Shown one piece after another: positions 11,453-23,493 of a DNA stretch of 64,000 nucleotides. Under the pieces are notes generated by a model that worked only from the letters and a program-made list of their open reading frames with translations, searched no databases and was not told the origin of the DNA. The stretch is from Hordeum vulgare subsp. vulgare (taxonomy: Eukaryota; Streptophyta; Magnoliopsida; Poales; Poaceae). The first letter of the stretch is position 1. Every line of letters starts with the position of its first letter. The position numbers and the translations under genes are program-made. The stretch covers positions 109,232,881-109,296,880 of the forward strand of contig NC_058519.1 of NCBI RefSeq assembly GCF_904849725.1, given 5' to 3'.

Positions 11453-11949
11453 TGACTGTGTCCTGGACTAGGGGGTCCCAGCCGAGATGGTCTAGTCCAT
11501 GGGTCAGACTGGGGGCCTAACGAGGAGGAAAGAATTTGGAGGCCTTTAGTGGAGGCGTGAGCACATAGGATCCCATCAAAGACCTAGCGTGTACTCTAAG
11601 GAGGGATGACTGGTTTGGCATGAAATCTTTATATGGTAACCGACGTTCATGTAACCCTAGATAGAATGGTGCCTATATAAGCCACATGGTTTAGCCCATA
11701 GAACGGATCCATACGTACTCATCATGACCCTTAGGTTTAGACCACCACATAAGATCTTGAGGTAGATCAACTGTGTACTTTGCTCTAAAAATAATGCAAA
11801 AAAGCAGGACGTAGGGTTTCACCTCCATAGAGAGGGCTTGAACCTGGGTAAAAAACTCATGTGTTACTAGTCTCCTATTACCCATCAATCTGATCTCACA
11901 GCTCGGGCCCCCTACTCGAGGTGTGCCAGTTTTGACAGCGAAACCGACG
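11453..11949 (+). repeat. 3' LTR of T2
   Basis: About 497 bp, starting TGACTGTGTCCTGGACTAGGG and ending near TTTTGACAGCGAAACCGACG (last base uncertain by about 10). TATATAA at 11674-11680 is a TATA candidate. Preceded by a purine-rich tract. Confidence 0.7.
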
Positions 11950-13211
11950 CTAGCCCCTCATCCAAGGAAGGGGCGGGGCCTAGGGGTGGTTTTCCCACTC
12001 ACTTAGGTGGGGTGCCTCTAACCCCTATGGTTTGCCCACCCTAGGCACGTGGCCCAGGTGGGGGCTGGTGTGACTGGCCCATAGAGGCCAGGGCACCCTC
12101 CCTAAAATCCATATATCCCCCTCGGGTAGGTGGACCGCCGGAATCCTTCGGTTCCTCTGGTACACTACCGGCACGCCCTCGAACTTTTCCAGCAGCCAGA
12201 AAATAACTTCCCATATATGTATATGTATATGCATATATTTACCTCCAGACCATTCCGTAGCTCCTCAAGACGTCCTAGATCTCATCCGAGACTCCGAATA
12301 ATATTCGCTTCTTACCATTATCAATACCTCAATACTACCCTAGCTTTACCGAACATTAACTCTGCGACCCTACAGGTTCGACAACAAGTAGACAAGACAG
12401 AGACTCCTCTCTCATCAAGAACAAATAGGAGGACCGGGATGCCCATATTGACTCCTACATATTCAACAAAGATCTTTATCGGTTTGAAATACTATGTCAA
12501 GGATTCATTTAATCTTGTATATAATTCACTTTGTGATATGTTACTTGCCCGAGAATCGATCATCGGTATCGTCATACCTAGTTCAATCTCGTTACAGGGA
12601 AGTCTCTTTACTCATTTCCTAATACAATATCCCTGTGACAAAAGCCATTAGTCACACACTTGCGAGCTACTTTGGATATGTGTTACCTAGAGGGCCTAGA
12701 GATGTCTCTCCATCATACAGAGTGACAAATCCCAGTCTCCATCCATGCAACACAACAAACAGTTTCCTACATACCTATAGAGCACCTTTATGATTATCCG
12801 GTTATGAGGTGACGTTTGGATGAACACAAAGTATTCTTCCGGTGTTAGGGAGTGGCACGATCTCATTGTCTAAGGAACAGATACTTGACATGAAGAAAGT
12901 TGTAGCAATTAACTAACTGATATGATCACATGCTAAGCTTACGGTTGGGTCAGTCCATCACATCAGTCTCCTAATGATGTGATCCTGGTATCAAATAACA
13001 ACTCATGTCAATGGTTAGGAAACCTTTACCATATTTGATCAACAAGCTAGTCTAGTAGAGGCTTAATAGCGGCACGGTATATGTTTATATATCCACACAT
13101 TTATTTAGGTTTTTATTGATACAATTCTAGCATAAATAATAAACATTTATCATGAACAAGGAAATATGATAATAACATCTTTATTATTGCCTTTAGGTCA
13201 TATTTCCAACA
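11950..13211 (-). repeat. BARE/WIS/Angela-type Copia LTR
   Basis: In - orientation it starts TGTTGGAAATATGACCTAAA (ending at 13211 on +) and contains AAGCCTCTACTAGACTAGCT and a block with CACATCATTAGGAG, all characteristic of the BARE-1/WIS/Angela LTR as I know it. The 3' end of the LTR is missing or ends at the T2 border. No internal region is present. The AT-rich tract at 12213-12240 (TATATGTATATGTATATG) is where a TATA region would be. Confidence 0.8.
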
Positions 13212-14522
13212 ATTGTCCCATAAAAGGGGGAGGTTACCCTCCAAAGGGGCCTCCCTCGTATCCAACACTTGGCACACATGGGTGGGGGATGGCCCTCATA
13301 GCCCCCTCCCTCCCCCCTCCCCCCCTCCCCACACTTTTCATCCAAAGAGGGGGTGCCCCACCCAGTATATCCCATGAAAAGGGGATGGTGTCCCCATGTG
13401 GGAGCAACCCCTTGGGTTTGTGTGGCAAATTGCCGGAGGTCCCGAAACCTTTCTGGCACCCTCTCAAAAATTTCAAATGTACTTTGAAACTTTTTCGGCT
13501 TGATGGTTTTCTCAAAATATTTCTAGTTTATCTGAAAAAATTGTGGTATTCTCTCCAAAACTTTTTCTGGTGACTTTATCTCACGCTCCTAACCTAGCAT
13601 TTAGCTTATGGATGACCCTTAAATGAGTCACGTACTCACCTATAGGTTCGGTGAAGTATAGACATGACCCAAATCTCCTTCTGATCAATGATAAATAGCA
13701 AAACCATGGACATCCATATTGACCACTATACCCACATGAATGAAATTCGATTAAACCTTTAGTTTTCGTGTGATATTCCTATTACTTCACATATGTTACA
13801 AAACCCGGGGTGAGATTTATCAGCATCCTCGTGAATGAACAACTTCTTAACTATGTCGGTTTCCTCCTTGTTTCATTCTCTTTTCGCGTTACGGTGTTCC
13901 GGCATCCATGTGATCAAATCACACTATGTCTGGCCAGATGATGATGTATATTGCAACGCCGAGAGGGCCCAAAGAATATCTCTCCATTGTGAGAGGATTA
14001 AATCCTAGTCTTGAGCTATCTAGTCCCTTGTCATACTTTTCCTATGAACCCGTAAGTTGATGTTATGATCACCCTATTACGTTTGATGTTAGATAAACCC
14101 CAAAGTGCATCATTTTTTATGAAGGAACTTGACACTCTCATGGTCTAAGGAATTATGCGGACGTTAACTTTCTCTACATAATAAGCCATTAACTTGTGAT
14201 GAATGGATCTCATAGCATAACATCATTTGGGACTATTCAACACAAATGTTCTTCTAACATTGTGTCCTCAAAGCTGCCGACATTCTCCTGCACATGATGA
14301 GGAAAACGAAACCATCGTTGAACACTTAGCTAGTCTTAGAGGAATGGCTAGGAATCTATTTTACCGTTTATTTATTTCATGCATGCACATGGGTTTTCAT
14401 CTCAACTTCTTAAATATACACACTCGAGAACCATGAAAATTATAGCACATAATATAAACATAATTATGAACCAAGAGATAAATAATAAGTTTTATTCTTG
14501 CCTCTAGATCATATCTCCATCA
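13212..14522 (-). repeat. Second, older Copia LTR fragment
   Basis: In - orientation it starts TGATGGAGATATGATCTAGA (14522 downward) and runs to 13212, where the LTR at 11950-13211 interrupts it. The opening resembles the BARE/WIS opening but is clearly diverged. It carries a C-rich tract at 13307-13330. Its 3' end is not seen. Confidence 0.65.
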
Positions 14523-15848
14523 CCATCTTCCCGCACCTATAAAGCACACCTCGCATAGATGGTCCTCGCCCAATAACTTTATTCGCTCGATCGCCCCGCT
14601 CTATAAAGCATTTCCCAATCAATTAAAGAAATAAGGAGAGAGAAAATCATAGAAGGAAAATAGAAAACAAATATGAGAAAAATCAACAAGGTAGAAACAA
14701 AAATAAAATGAGCAGAAACTAATAAAACCACTGTAGAAAATACAGAAAATAAGAAAAAGCTGGTTGAAGCTTCCAAACCCGTGTGGAAGCTTCGGAAAAC
14801 CGGTAAACAAGGTGTGCCTATGTGGGTGTTTTCTAGTGCTTGCGTAATATATCTCTCACCAAGCAGAAATACAAAACTCCCTTCTGAGCTTTAAAATTCA
14901 ACTAAAAGATAGTGTTTTCAAAGGAAAGAACTCACTCCATGAGGTTGTAATAGGAAAATCCAATTCCCGCCCATCTCGGGGAGTAGTATGTTTTTTGTAT
15001 TCTACATGCACATATACAGTTCACAACAATTTGCTTTTATTTCTGATTTTGATAACATTCTAAAAGGTTCTCTCTTGTCTGCCTTTTTTCATTTATTTTC
15101 CTTTTTTCTCGGTCGGTTTACATGTTTTCCTTTTGGTTTTTGACTTTCTGCTTTTTAATACAATTAATTTTCCTATTTCATTTCTGTAATTTTAAATTCG
15201 CAGAAATAGATTTATAAATTTTTATATCCGTGTACATTTTGAAATTCATAAATACTTATAAAAAATAGCATTTTACAGAATTTGGAACATTTCATAAATT
15301 CATCAACTTTTTCAAAGTCATGAATATTTTTTAAACTCATGGATATTTTAGATTTAGTAAATAAATTTTAAATTATTAGTTTTTTAGTTCACCGGAATTT
15401 TGTAAAATTATGCGAACATTTTGTGATTTCACCAATCTAAAGAGAGTAGCAACATTTTGTGGATATTTTAGATTAAATAAAAGGTTGAAGAAAACCAATC
15501 ATAAGAGAGTAGCAACATTGCCCTAGTAACAACAGCAGGATGGGCGAGCGAGAAAACCAAGTGAATCCACATGCGATCGAGCTAAACAATCGGGCCTTGG
15601 CGGTTGGAAATCCCTATTCGCCGCATTCTGCGTCGTCTAAATGTCGAGGCTTCGCACAGGTGCTCCAGGCTGCGTTTCGTAATAGGCCAGTTCATTTACA
15701 CGCCAAAAGCTCCGATATTGGGAAGGTTTTCAGCCGGCTTTTTCCGGTTTTGGGAACTTTCTATAATATTCCCTGAACCGGTTTTCTTTTTTTTGTTTTC
15801 TTTTTTTCTATAATCTTCTTTGTTTCTTTTTTTTCTGTTTTTCTTTTA
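14523..15848. other. AT-rich stretch without recognisable gene
   Basis: About 1.3 kb. Open frames at 14579-14810 (- strand) are hydrophobic only because of A/T-rich codons. The piece 15540-15780 is more GC-balanced and ends in a T-rich run (15779-15850). Possibly the outer part of a DNA transposon that includes the inverted repeat further right; I cannot identify ends. Confidence 0.4.
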
Positions 15849-16350
15849 AAAATGTTCTGGATTTTTCAAAAAAGTTACGAAATTTCAAAAAATGTTTCAG
15901 AATTTTTTGGTTTGGAATTTAAAAAATGTTTCGAAATTTGGAAAATGTTCCAGAGTTTTAAAAATGTTCAGGAATTTAAAAAAATGTTCCAGAATACGAA
16001 AAAATGTTCCAAATTTGAAAATTTATTTCGGAATTTAAATTATGTTTCGAGATTTGAAAATTTCTTCCGGAATTTAATAAAATTTTCTGATATTTTTATT
16101 AAAATGTTTGGAATATTTCAAAAGAAATATTCCGAAATTTGAAAAAAGCTTAGAAAATTTGAAAAAAATTCCGGAATTTGACTTTTTTTCCAGAATTTGA
16201 AAAAATGTTTCAGAATTTAGAAAAGTTCAGGTATTTGAAGAAATATTCCACAATTTGAAAAAATATTCCGGATTTCAAATAATGTTCAAATTTGGAATGT
16301 TTTTAATGAAATGTTTTGGATTTTTTAAATGAAATGTTTCAGATTTTTCA
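15849..16350. repeat. Degenerate short tandem repeat (about 20-25 bp unit)
   Basis: Around twenty variants of a unit close to AAAAATGTTCCAGAATTTG follow each other. The units vary in length and sequence, so this is an old array. The open frame across it (15852-16142) is just the repeat translated. Confidence 0.7.
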
Positions 16351-16404
16351 ACTGCTGGTCGCTAATTTTTTTTGTGGTCTCCACATTCGGTACTGGTGGC
16401 TAAC

Positions 16405-17350
16405 TTGGGCTGGCCCAGTCGGGGCGACCCCCTGTGCGTCCGCTTGGCAGTTGCCGCAAAGAGCGGCGCATAGGAGGGTCGGCGGTTGGGCATTTTGGGA
16501 CATTAATTGAAGGGTATTCTTTTAAAAGATCAGTCTCACCTTGTCAGATTGTGTCATTTATTACAACCTATTTTTTTTTCTTTTTTTGAACATCCATATT
16601 TTTAAAATGTTTCATTTTTAAAATCGTGCATCCAAATCTCAAACCATTTACATCGTTGGGTTCCCCGCGTCAAGATCTTCAAAACTAGATTCCATATTGA
16701 TAGATTTTAAAAAAATCACAGAAAGCTGATGAGAAAATCGTGCCTCTCGTGAAAGAAAAAAGGCGATTTTTTCGTTTCTGAGAAACACAGCCGTGTATTT
16801 CATGAAGGCAAAATCATGCCTCCCACGATAGCAAAATCATGTATCTCGTAAAAACACGGAAAACATATTTATTTTCTGTTTCTGAGAGATGCAGTCGTGC
16901 CTTTCGCGAAAGCAAAACCGTATCACTCGTGATTTTTTTTTGGAAAATGTGCTTTTTAATTTCGGAGAGGCACGGTCGTACCTTTCACGAAAACAAAACC
17001 ATGTCTCTCACAGAAAAAAACTAAAACATGATTTTTTTTCTAAGAGGCAAGACCATGCCTCTCACGAAAGCAAAATCAAACCTCTCATGAAAAACAATGT
17101 CTTTTCCATTTCCGAGAGGTACGATGTTTCGTTAAAAAGCTAGAAAAGACAGGTAAAAATCGAAACACCAAAAAAACACGAAAACAACCATTTAAAAAAG
17201 TTAAAAACACGTATGAAAAAATATAAAAATACAAAATAAAATAAAAACGTTGAAAATGCGACACGTGACGATGACAAAAACCGCATCATGTGACAGTGTG
17301 TGGGAGCGGTTGTTGGGAGACGTCTGAAAAAGTGCTTCTTAACTAGTTGC
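16405..17350 (+). repeat. Left arm of a large inverted repeat
   Basis: Pairs with 18716-19646 in inverted orientation. Anchor blocks: GGGCTGGCCCAG (16408-16419) with CTGGGCCGGCCC; ATTAATTGA (about 16503) with its inverse near 19580; GTTGGGTTCC (about 16655) with GGAACCCAAC near 19400; GCGACACGTGAC (17258) with GTCACGTGTCGC near 18800; and TTAACTAGTT near 17340. At 16740-17130 it holds several copies of a GAGAGGCACGG / GCGAAAGCAAAACC motif. Probably a terminal-inverted-repeat or foldback DNA transposon. Confidence 0.75.
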
Positions 17351-18715
17351 TTACGGTATTTTGTCATATGTTTCACAGGCATCCCTATGCCTCGCTTAGA
17401 CAATCTTCGCTGAAGGTTCTCACCCGACCGGCCCAAGTACTTCTGTTTGGCTTTTCTATTTTGCTTTTTATTTTGTTGTCTTTTGTTTTATTATTTTGTG
17501 ATTTCGGGTTAGCTATTTTCTTCTTGTTTCCTTGCAAAAATTCCAAAAACAAATTAATAAAATCATTGATTTTCATTTGGTTCTCTCTTAATATATGTTT
17601 TATGTTTTCAAAAAATGTCCATCCTATATTATAAAAGGCTCAATATATATGGTTAAAATGTTTATCTTTTCTTATGAAATATATGAATCCAATTATAAAC
17701 ATGTTCAATATGCATTTTGAAAATGTTGATCATATATTATAAACAATATTTACTGTATACTATCAAAGTTTCAATATGTACTTTTGAAGTGTCCATTACA
17801 TTCTAAAAAATATCAGGTAATAACAAATGTTTGTGTTTCCAATATGTTGTAGGTTCTATATATTTATTCATCAATTTGGAAATGTCCTGGAACTCAGACC
17901 AATTAAGAAAAGTATGTGCACCGGTTTTGAAATTGTTGCACATTTTTAAAATTCCAAACATTTTTTTATAAATTGCGGTAATTTTTATAAGAATGAACAT
18001 TTTCTTTAGAAATCAAAAACCGCTTTGCTATAGTCCACCTGGTTCACTCCTGTGCCTATACTCTCAAAACAGGCTTTCGTCCCGCTTTATAGATAAATCA
18101 ACGAACCACGGTACACGATCGAACAATACAATATGGTGGGGAGGCCCTCTTACCAAGTAGATCAAAGAAATACAACGTAAGCCTACAACAAGACTAACAC
18201 CTGCCGCCCCGAACAAAGACCCCTGAGCTCACTAACAACGCCCCAAGGAGGGTGATAGTGCGAGGCATTGCGTTGTCGAGTCTGAAAACAGACAAAGTTT
18301 TTCATCGTGAGCCCTGGTACACGATAAAGGTCCACGACACCGTCTTCAAGAAGCAAGCGGCACCCACGTACGTCGTCGGAACCGGCGAGAGAAACATGGA
18401 GCTTTCACTCGGACACTCCCCTGCACCACCGAGAGGACTCCCTACCATCACCTTGATGAGGGACAACTTGCCCACCTCCCGATCTGGGCACTGTCATAGC
18501 AGGCCAAGGCCTCCCGCCACTCCATCCTTAGCCGCCCACATGAGAGGTGGAGCCACCACCGCCACCACGCTCGAGTGCCCTATACAGTGTATTTTCATCG
18601 ATACAGTCGCGTTAGAGTATCAGCGCTACAGAAAATGCTTGTTGGCCGACCCAACTGAATTGCATTGATCCTGTTATTTGGCGTAGACAAGCGACAACTA
18701 TGGGATCTCTTTGGA
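17351..18715. other. Loop between the inverted-repeat arms
   Basis: Two parts: 17440-18030 is AT-rich with degenerate AAAATGTT-type repeats; 18040-18665 is much more GC-rich and unlike its neighbours. The GC-rich part contains an open frame (18252-18668, +) with no domain I know. It may be a captured genomic fragment or a LINE/SINE-like insertion (a stretch reading, on the - strand, as TTTATCTATAAAGCGGGACG resembles a non-LTR 3' end). No transposase is visible. Confidence 0.5.
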
Positions 18716-19646
18716 AGAAACTAGTTAAGAGGCACTTCTTCGGAAGCCTCCAACGATTGCTCTCACGTGTCGCCATTTAGCGCACCACTTGTCGCTGTCA
18801 CGTGTCGCGTTTTAAGTGTTTTGGGGGGGGGGGAGGGGATGCACATGTTTTCGCCTTTTTAGGTTGATATTTTTGGGTTTTTTTTGGTGTTTCGGGTTTT
18901 CACCGGTCTCTCATAGCTTTTCGATGAAAATTTTTTACACGAAAGAACGTGTTTTTAATATTTTTTACAAAGATATGGTTTTGCTTCCGTGAGAGGCATT
19001 CTTTTCTTTTGCGAGAGGCACGATCGTGCCTCTTACAAAAGATTTATTTTTCTGTTTTATTCACGAGAGACGCGGTTTTGATTCTATGAGAGGCACGATT
19101 TTGCTTTCGTGAGAGGCACGGTGGTGATTTTTTAAAACGGGGAAAAACGCGTTTGCTTTTTTTTGTGAGAGACACGGTTTGTTTTCGCGAGAGGCACCGT
19201 TTTGCCTTTGTGAGAGGCACCGTTTTGCTTCCGCGAAAGACACATTTTTTTCCTTCGCGAGAGGTACGCTCGAAAACAAAAAAAAACGCATTTTATGTTT
19301 TCCTATCGTGGGGGCTTGGTTTTACCGTCCGATTTTTTATAAAAAAAGGTTCGTCAAAATATATTAACATGAGATCTAGTTTTGAAGAACTCGACGCAAG
19401 GAACCCAACAATGAAAATGATTCGAGATTTGAACGAAAGGTTCAAGATATAAAACATTTTGAAATACGGATTTATGAAAAAAAGAAAAAACTTTCAGGTT
19501 GCGACAACTGGCACACATGCAATGCACCATTTGTCGCAAGCTCACGAGGTGGGAGTGACATTTGAATGGAGTACTTCTCAATTAATGATTTCGGCATTCT
19601 TCTCGCTTCGAGCGAGACCTAGGGAACACTCAATGGGCCGGCCCAG
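18716..19646 (-). repeat. Right arm of the large inverted repeat
   Basis: Inverse of 16405-17350, clearly diverged (many mismatches and indels). Contains six or more GAGAGGCAC motifs at 18990-19265 and a G-rich run at 18822-18838. The arms are about 0.93-0.95 kb. Confidence 0.75.
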
Positions 19647-21560
19647 AAGCACGGGAGACCGCAACCATGTTTTTTCACGTTTTCTGTTTCCTTTCTTGGT
19701 TTATTTGTTTTACTTTTAGTTATACTTTCAAATATTTATATTTACAAAGTCCCGCTACATATTTGTATTTATTTGTTTTACCATGCATTTGAAAAATGTT
19801 AAATGTCTATGAATTTTTAGGATCATGTATTTAACAAAAAATTAATCAAGATTTGAAAAATGTTAAACATGTCTTGACCATGTATATAAAAATATTAACC
19901 GTTCATTAAAAAAATTGAACGGATATTTGAAAAATATTTAACAAGCAGTTGAAAGAAATGCTAAATGTGCATTTTTTTTGTCCAAGTATCAAATAAATAT
20001 TAGTCTTTTATTTAAAACTAACAAAGTGTTTGTATAGAAACAATGTTTACCATGTATTAAATTACGATGAACAATTGATAATGTATATAAAAATGTTAAT
20101 TAATCATTTGAAAAAATATAGAACAAGTGTTACAAAATTGTTAATTAAACATTTTGAAAATTCTATAGATAATAAATGTCCACCAAGTATAAATATATTA
20201 TTATTTTATTTAAAAATGTTTGTCAACCATTTAATGAAAATGTTTTGAATCTATAGGGAAAATGTGGACCATGTATAGAAAAGTGTTAATCATATATAGG
20301 AAATATGTTAATCATGGATTTAAAATATTTTCGAAATGTATAAAAAGTGTTGTCCAGTAAAAAAATGTTAAAATTATATTTAAAAAATACTAAGTGTGTA
20401 TTTATACCAATAGGAAAAGACCTAAAGGGGTGGATCCAATAAATCTCGGCCGTCAAACCAGGTTGATCCAACAAGCTATACTGCTCCAATGGCGAGCGTT
20501 TAACTTGTTTAGCTTACAATATCATACCAAATTTCAACATCTACACTATTAAAGTGTAACTTAAATCCGACCTAATACGCATGCACAATTAATGTTCTCC
20601 CTAATATCAGTGTGCATTGCACGTACACATTCTTAGTAGAAATATTGTTGACCATGTATTAAAAAAATGTTAAACTTATACTCCCTTCGTTTCATAATAT
20701 AAGATCATTTTTCAAGCATTTGGGAAAATATCAAATGGGCAAAGAAAATGTTGAGCATATATTAAAAAATGATAATCTGGTAATTAAGAAATATTAAGAA
20801 AGCATTTAAAAAATGCTACACATGTATTAAAAATTGGTATACATCTATTACAAATGTATTAGTTATATTCCAAAATGTGTACCAAAAACAACGAAACCGA
20901 AGAGCAAAAAAAGAAAACCATTGAAAAATGAGAAAGAAACAAACAAACTGAAGTAAAACATAATTAGAGGAAAGATAAAAAACCATTAAAAAGCAAGAAA
21001 GAAAGAAATAAAACCGTTTTTCTTGAGGGGCCGCGTGGGGGGGGGGGGGTAATTTTATTTGTTTATTTTCCTTTTTATGCTTTCTCAATACATGCACGCT
21101 ATACCTTATTAATATGCACGTGAAACACTTTCTATATATGTTGCACATTTTTCGAATGCAGGGTGTACTTTATTCTTTAAATAAATCTTTTGGATTTTTA
21201 TACGTTTTAATAATTTTTCAAATATACGTTGAACATATATTTTTTTAAACATTTTTTGATATTCTATAAACAAATTCTAAAGATGCCACAAACATTCTTT
21301 TGTATGATACCAAACATCTTTTCAAACTATACGTACATTTAAAAAGAATACGAACATCTTTTTTGAAAAGCATGAACTCTTTTCAAAATGTTACAAACAT
21401 ATTTTTAAATGGTATCAAACATTTTTTTTTAAATTACGTTTTACATTGTATAATTATTTTTTAGAAATAAATATATTTTTGACTCAGGCAAACATTTTTT
21501 AAACGTCACAGACATACTTTTAATGTGTAATAGTTGTTTTTCAAAATGAAGTGTTTTTTA
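19647..21560. repeat. AT-rich field of degenerate short repeats
   Basis: From about 19790 to 20880 variants of GAAAAATGTTAA recur on the + strand; from about 21230 to 21545 the same type of unit appears inverted (AACATCTTTTCAAA), so the orientation flips around the G-run at 21034-21046. 20420-20660 is an island of ordinary composition. No gene. Confidence 0.5.
20681..20720 (+). repeat. Stowaway-like MITE end, fragment
   Basis: CTCCCTTCGTTTCATAATAT, preceded by TA, matches the terminal inverted repeat of Triticeae Stowaway (Tc1/mariner) MITEs as I remember it. No matching inverse end is found within 300 bp, so only one end remains. Confidence 0.45.
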
Positions 21561-22739
21561 AGCATATGTATTTAGAATATTTGGAAATTATAAGCATAAG
21601 TAAAAAAATAAACGAAATAAAGAGAGAAACAAATGAAACCTAGGAATGAACAAACCTGCTTACCAACATACTCAAAAAAGTACTCTATACTCAGGTGTGT
21701 GCTCTTGACAAGCAGTGTTTTCAGTCTAGTTGTGTCAAATCGGGTGTGAAGTGTCTCTCCAGGTTGTGGCTCGTAGAGCACGGGACTGAAAATCCTCTTT
21801 AATTTCATGCATTACAAGAATGGTCCACTAGGGTGTTCGTTGAAGCGACGCAACGGTACCTCTCGCAACAAGCAAGATATAACCGCTACCCAAAGTCTTA
21901 GTTGGGGCCCTCGTGTGACACCTTACGGCGCTCATGTCCAAGTTTCTGTTTGATATACAAGATTATCATTTTTAGTGAGGAAGCCTATTGGTGCTTTTAT
22001 TTCATAGCAAGGACTGTTGCATCATTTATTATATGAGGTAACACAAACCTACGGAATTCACCCTCCGAGTTAACTGCATAATTTGAATCATGAGTAGATC
22101 TGGTTAAGCTATGCACCACAACATTTCTTCCCTTGGGCGATGCTTGAAACAGATTGCCCAGATACGATGTGCGAGTTTAAAATATTCGGGCATGGTTGTT
22201 GTGAAGTGGCTCAGCATCTCTAACTCTCGATTGCACATTTAGTCACTTACATGTTGTTATACCCTCTCGTCACCAGAGTGCATCCACATTCTGTTAGGAA
22301 TATTAGACCTTTTCAGAATGCCGAGATTTTAGTAGATGACTTTGCATTATATGATCGTCGTGCATGGTTTTGCATGCATTTGGGTATTGAGATATGAATA
22401 GTGTGATTGTGGGTGCGGCTAGGGAGGTAGGGAATTCGACTGGTACGTGCTAGAGTGATCCTTCCTTGACTGTATCACAAATTACATTATAGATCATTGT
22501 AACACAATGTAGACAGAAGGCTTGGCCGGGACGTCGTGTGTTGGCTTCGCTACTGGAAGCGGCCATATGGGCATCCATCCGACGTTGTCTGTTGGTGCGT
22601 CCGCGGGAGTCACATTTGGTACTTTTCGTTGCAGATGCTCTTAGACCTTTTCAGAGTGCCAACGTCTCGGTAGCAGCTGCGCTGGAGGTGCTACACATCA
22701 AATCAGATTCGTCATCGAAGTAAGTCGTGTCAATGTTTA
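21561..22739. other. Unassigned sequence
   Basis: Mixed composition. A 20-bp near-identical direct repeat, TTAGACCTTTTCAGAATGCC (22303) and TTAGACCTTTTCAGAGTGCC (22641), is present. No LTR or TIR recognised apart from the possible remnant at 21990-22140. Confidence 0.4.
21990..22140 (-). pseudogene. Possible C-terminal remnant of a plant RNase-H-like (RVT_3) domain
   Basis: On the - strand one frame reads GRNVVVHSLTRSTHDSN..., then FRRFVLPHIINDATVLAMK and a stop. The VVHxLAR and PxxIxNDxT pattern is seen at the C-terminus of RVT_3 domains that accompany plant LINEs. Only about 45 residues and no catalytic residue, so the call is weak; chance similarity is possible. Confidence 0.25.
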
Positions 22740-23493
22740 ATTTCATGCCTGGGTGGCGCTGGCGGCAGCACACGTCCCTTCCCCGTGTGCTGGGAGGTGG
22801 AGTCGGGGCTCCTACCTACCCAGCGGCGGTGCTGCTCGGCGGCGGGGTTCTGCGGGCCTCGAGTGCCCTTGACTCGGCGGCATGGCCGTTGGCTGCGGGG
22901 CAGTGTGGTGTACGAATGGCCGACAACGCCCGCTCGGCCCAGATCTAGGCCCTTTCGGGCCCCATTTGGGCTAGGGTGGGCTGGCAGTTCGAGGCGCGGT
23001 GGCGCGGCTCCCTGGTGGTGCGGCGAGGAGGTTGTGGCTGCGGTGGTGATGACTTCGGCGGCCGAAGTGCTGCAGTGTTGGGACTGTACGGACCCATTGT
23101 GGTCTGGTCGGGGTTGTGATGGCCTAGCAAGTACGTGCCGCTGCATCTAGTCGGCTCCACGCGGCGGTGGAGGTTGTCCCCTCCTGTCGGCAGTGTTGCG
23201 GTTGCCCCGGAGCCCGGTATTTCCACTTCCTCCCTCCAGGTCTCGTGTTGTAGGCCTCAGTGAGATGGTGAATTTGGTGTACTGACCGTGAGGCACAGGC
23301 TGGTGGACGGTATGTTGGGCGGTGGATTTTTGATTGTCTTGAGTGATGGTGGTGGTTTCAGGGCGGGATAAATCCCCGGCGGCTCGCCCGCCACCGGCGT
23401 GGCTATGCAGTGGGCACCGCCGGACCTTCCGGAGGGGCGTTGGTGATACCCCTTCCCCACTATCATCCATGTATCGGGGAAACCCTAGGACTT
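22740..23493. other. GC-rich island of unknown origin
   Basis: About 750 bp far richer in G+C than anything nearby, with long overlapping open frames on both strands (for example 22785-23150 + and 22730-23146 -) that have Arg/Pro/Gly-rich composition and no known domain. It could be the 5' region of a LINE or a captured gene fragment. It is cut off at 23494 by the C1 LTR. Confidence 0.4.

Larger units (their letters stand above)
10163..11949 (+). mobile_element. T2: 3' part of a second Tat-lineage Gypsy element
   Basis: Holds the antisense ORF (10163-10900), a spacer of about 540 bp without recognisable content, a polypurine tract (AGTTCGGGGGCTAC, ending 11452) and an LTR. The ORF is broken off exactly at the end of the T1 LTR, which means T1 inserted into T2. 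The remainder of T2 should lie on the far side of T1, left of the window. Confidence 0.7.

Noticed and set aside
12130..12651. Open frame of 173 codons on the + strand
   Set aside because: Lies antisense within a BARE/WIS-type LTR; no homology recognised.
13166..13573. Open frames on both strands (135, 88 and 93 codons)
   Set aside because: They cross the border of two Copia LTRs and translate a C-rich tract; no domain.
14579..14810. Hydrophobic frames that look like membrane segments
   Set aside because: Composition effect of A/T-rich DNA (Phe, Leu, Ile codons); no charged flanks or signal-peptide pattern, and frames overlap.
15849..16350. CRISPR-like regular repeats
   Set aside because: Units are degenerate, have no unique spacers of constant length, and the context is a plant repeat region.
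17803..18000. Short frame with Phe/Ile/Lys bias
   Set aside because: AT-rich repeat field; no start context or similarity.
22730..23150. Open frames of 121-138 codons on both strands
   Set aside because: Produced by high GC content; no domain, no clear start context, both strands equally open.
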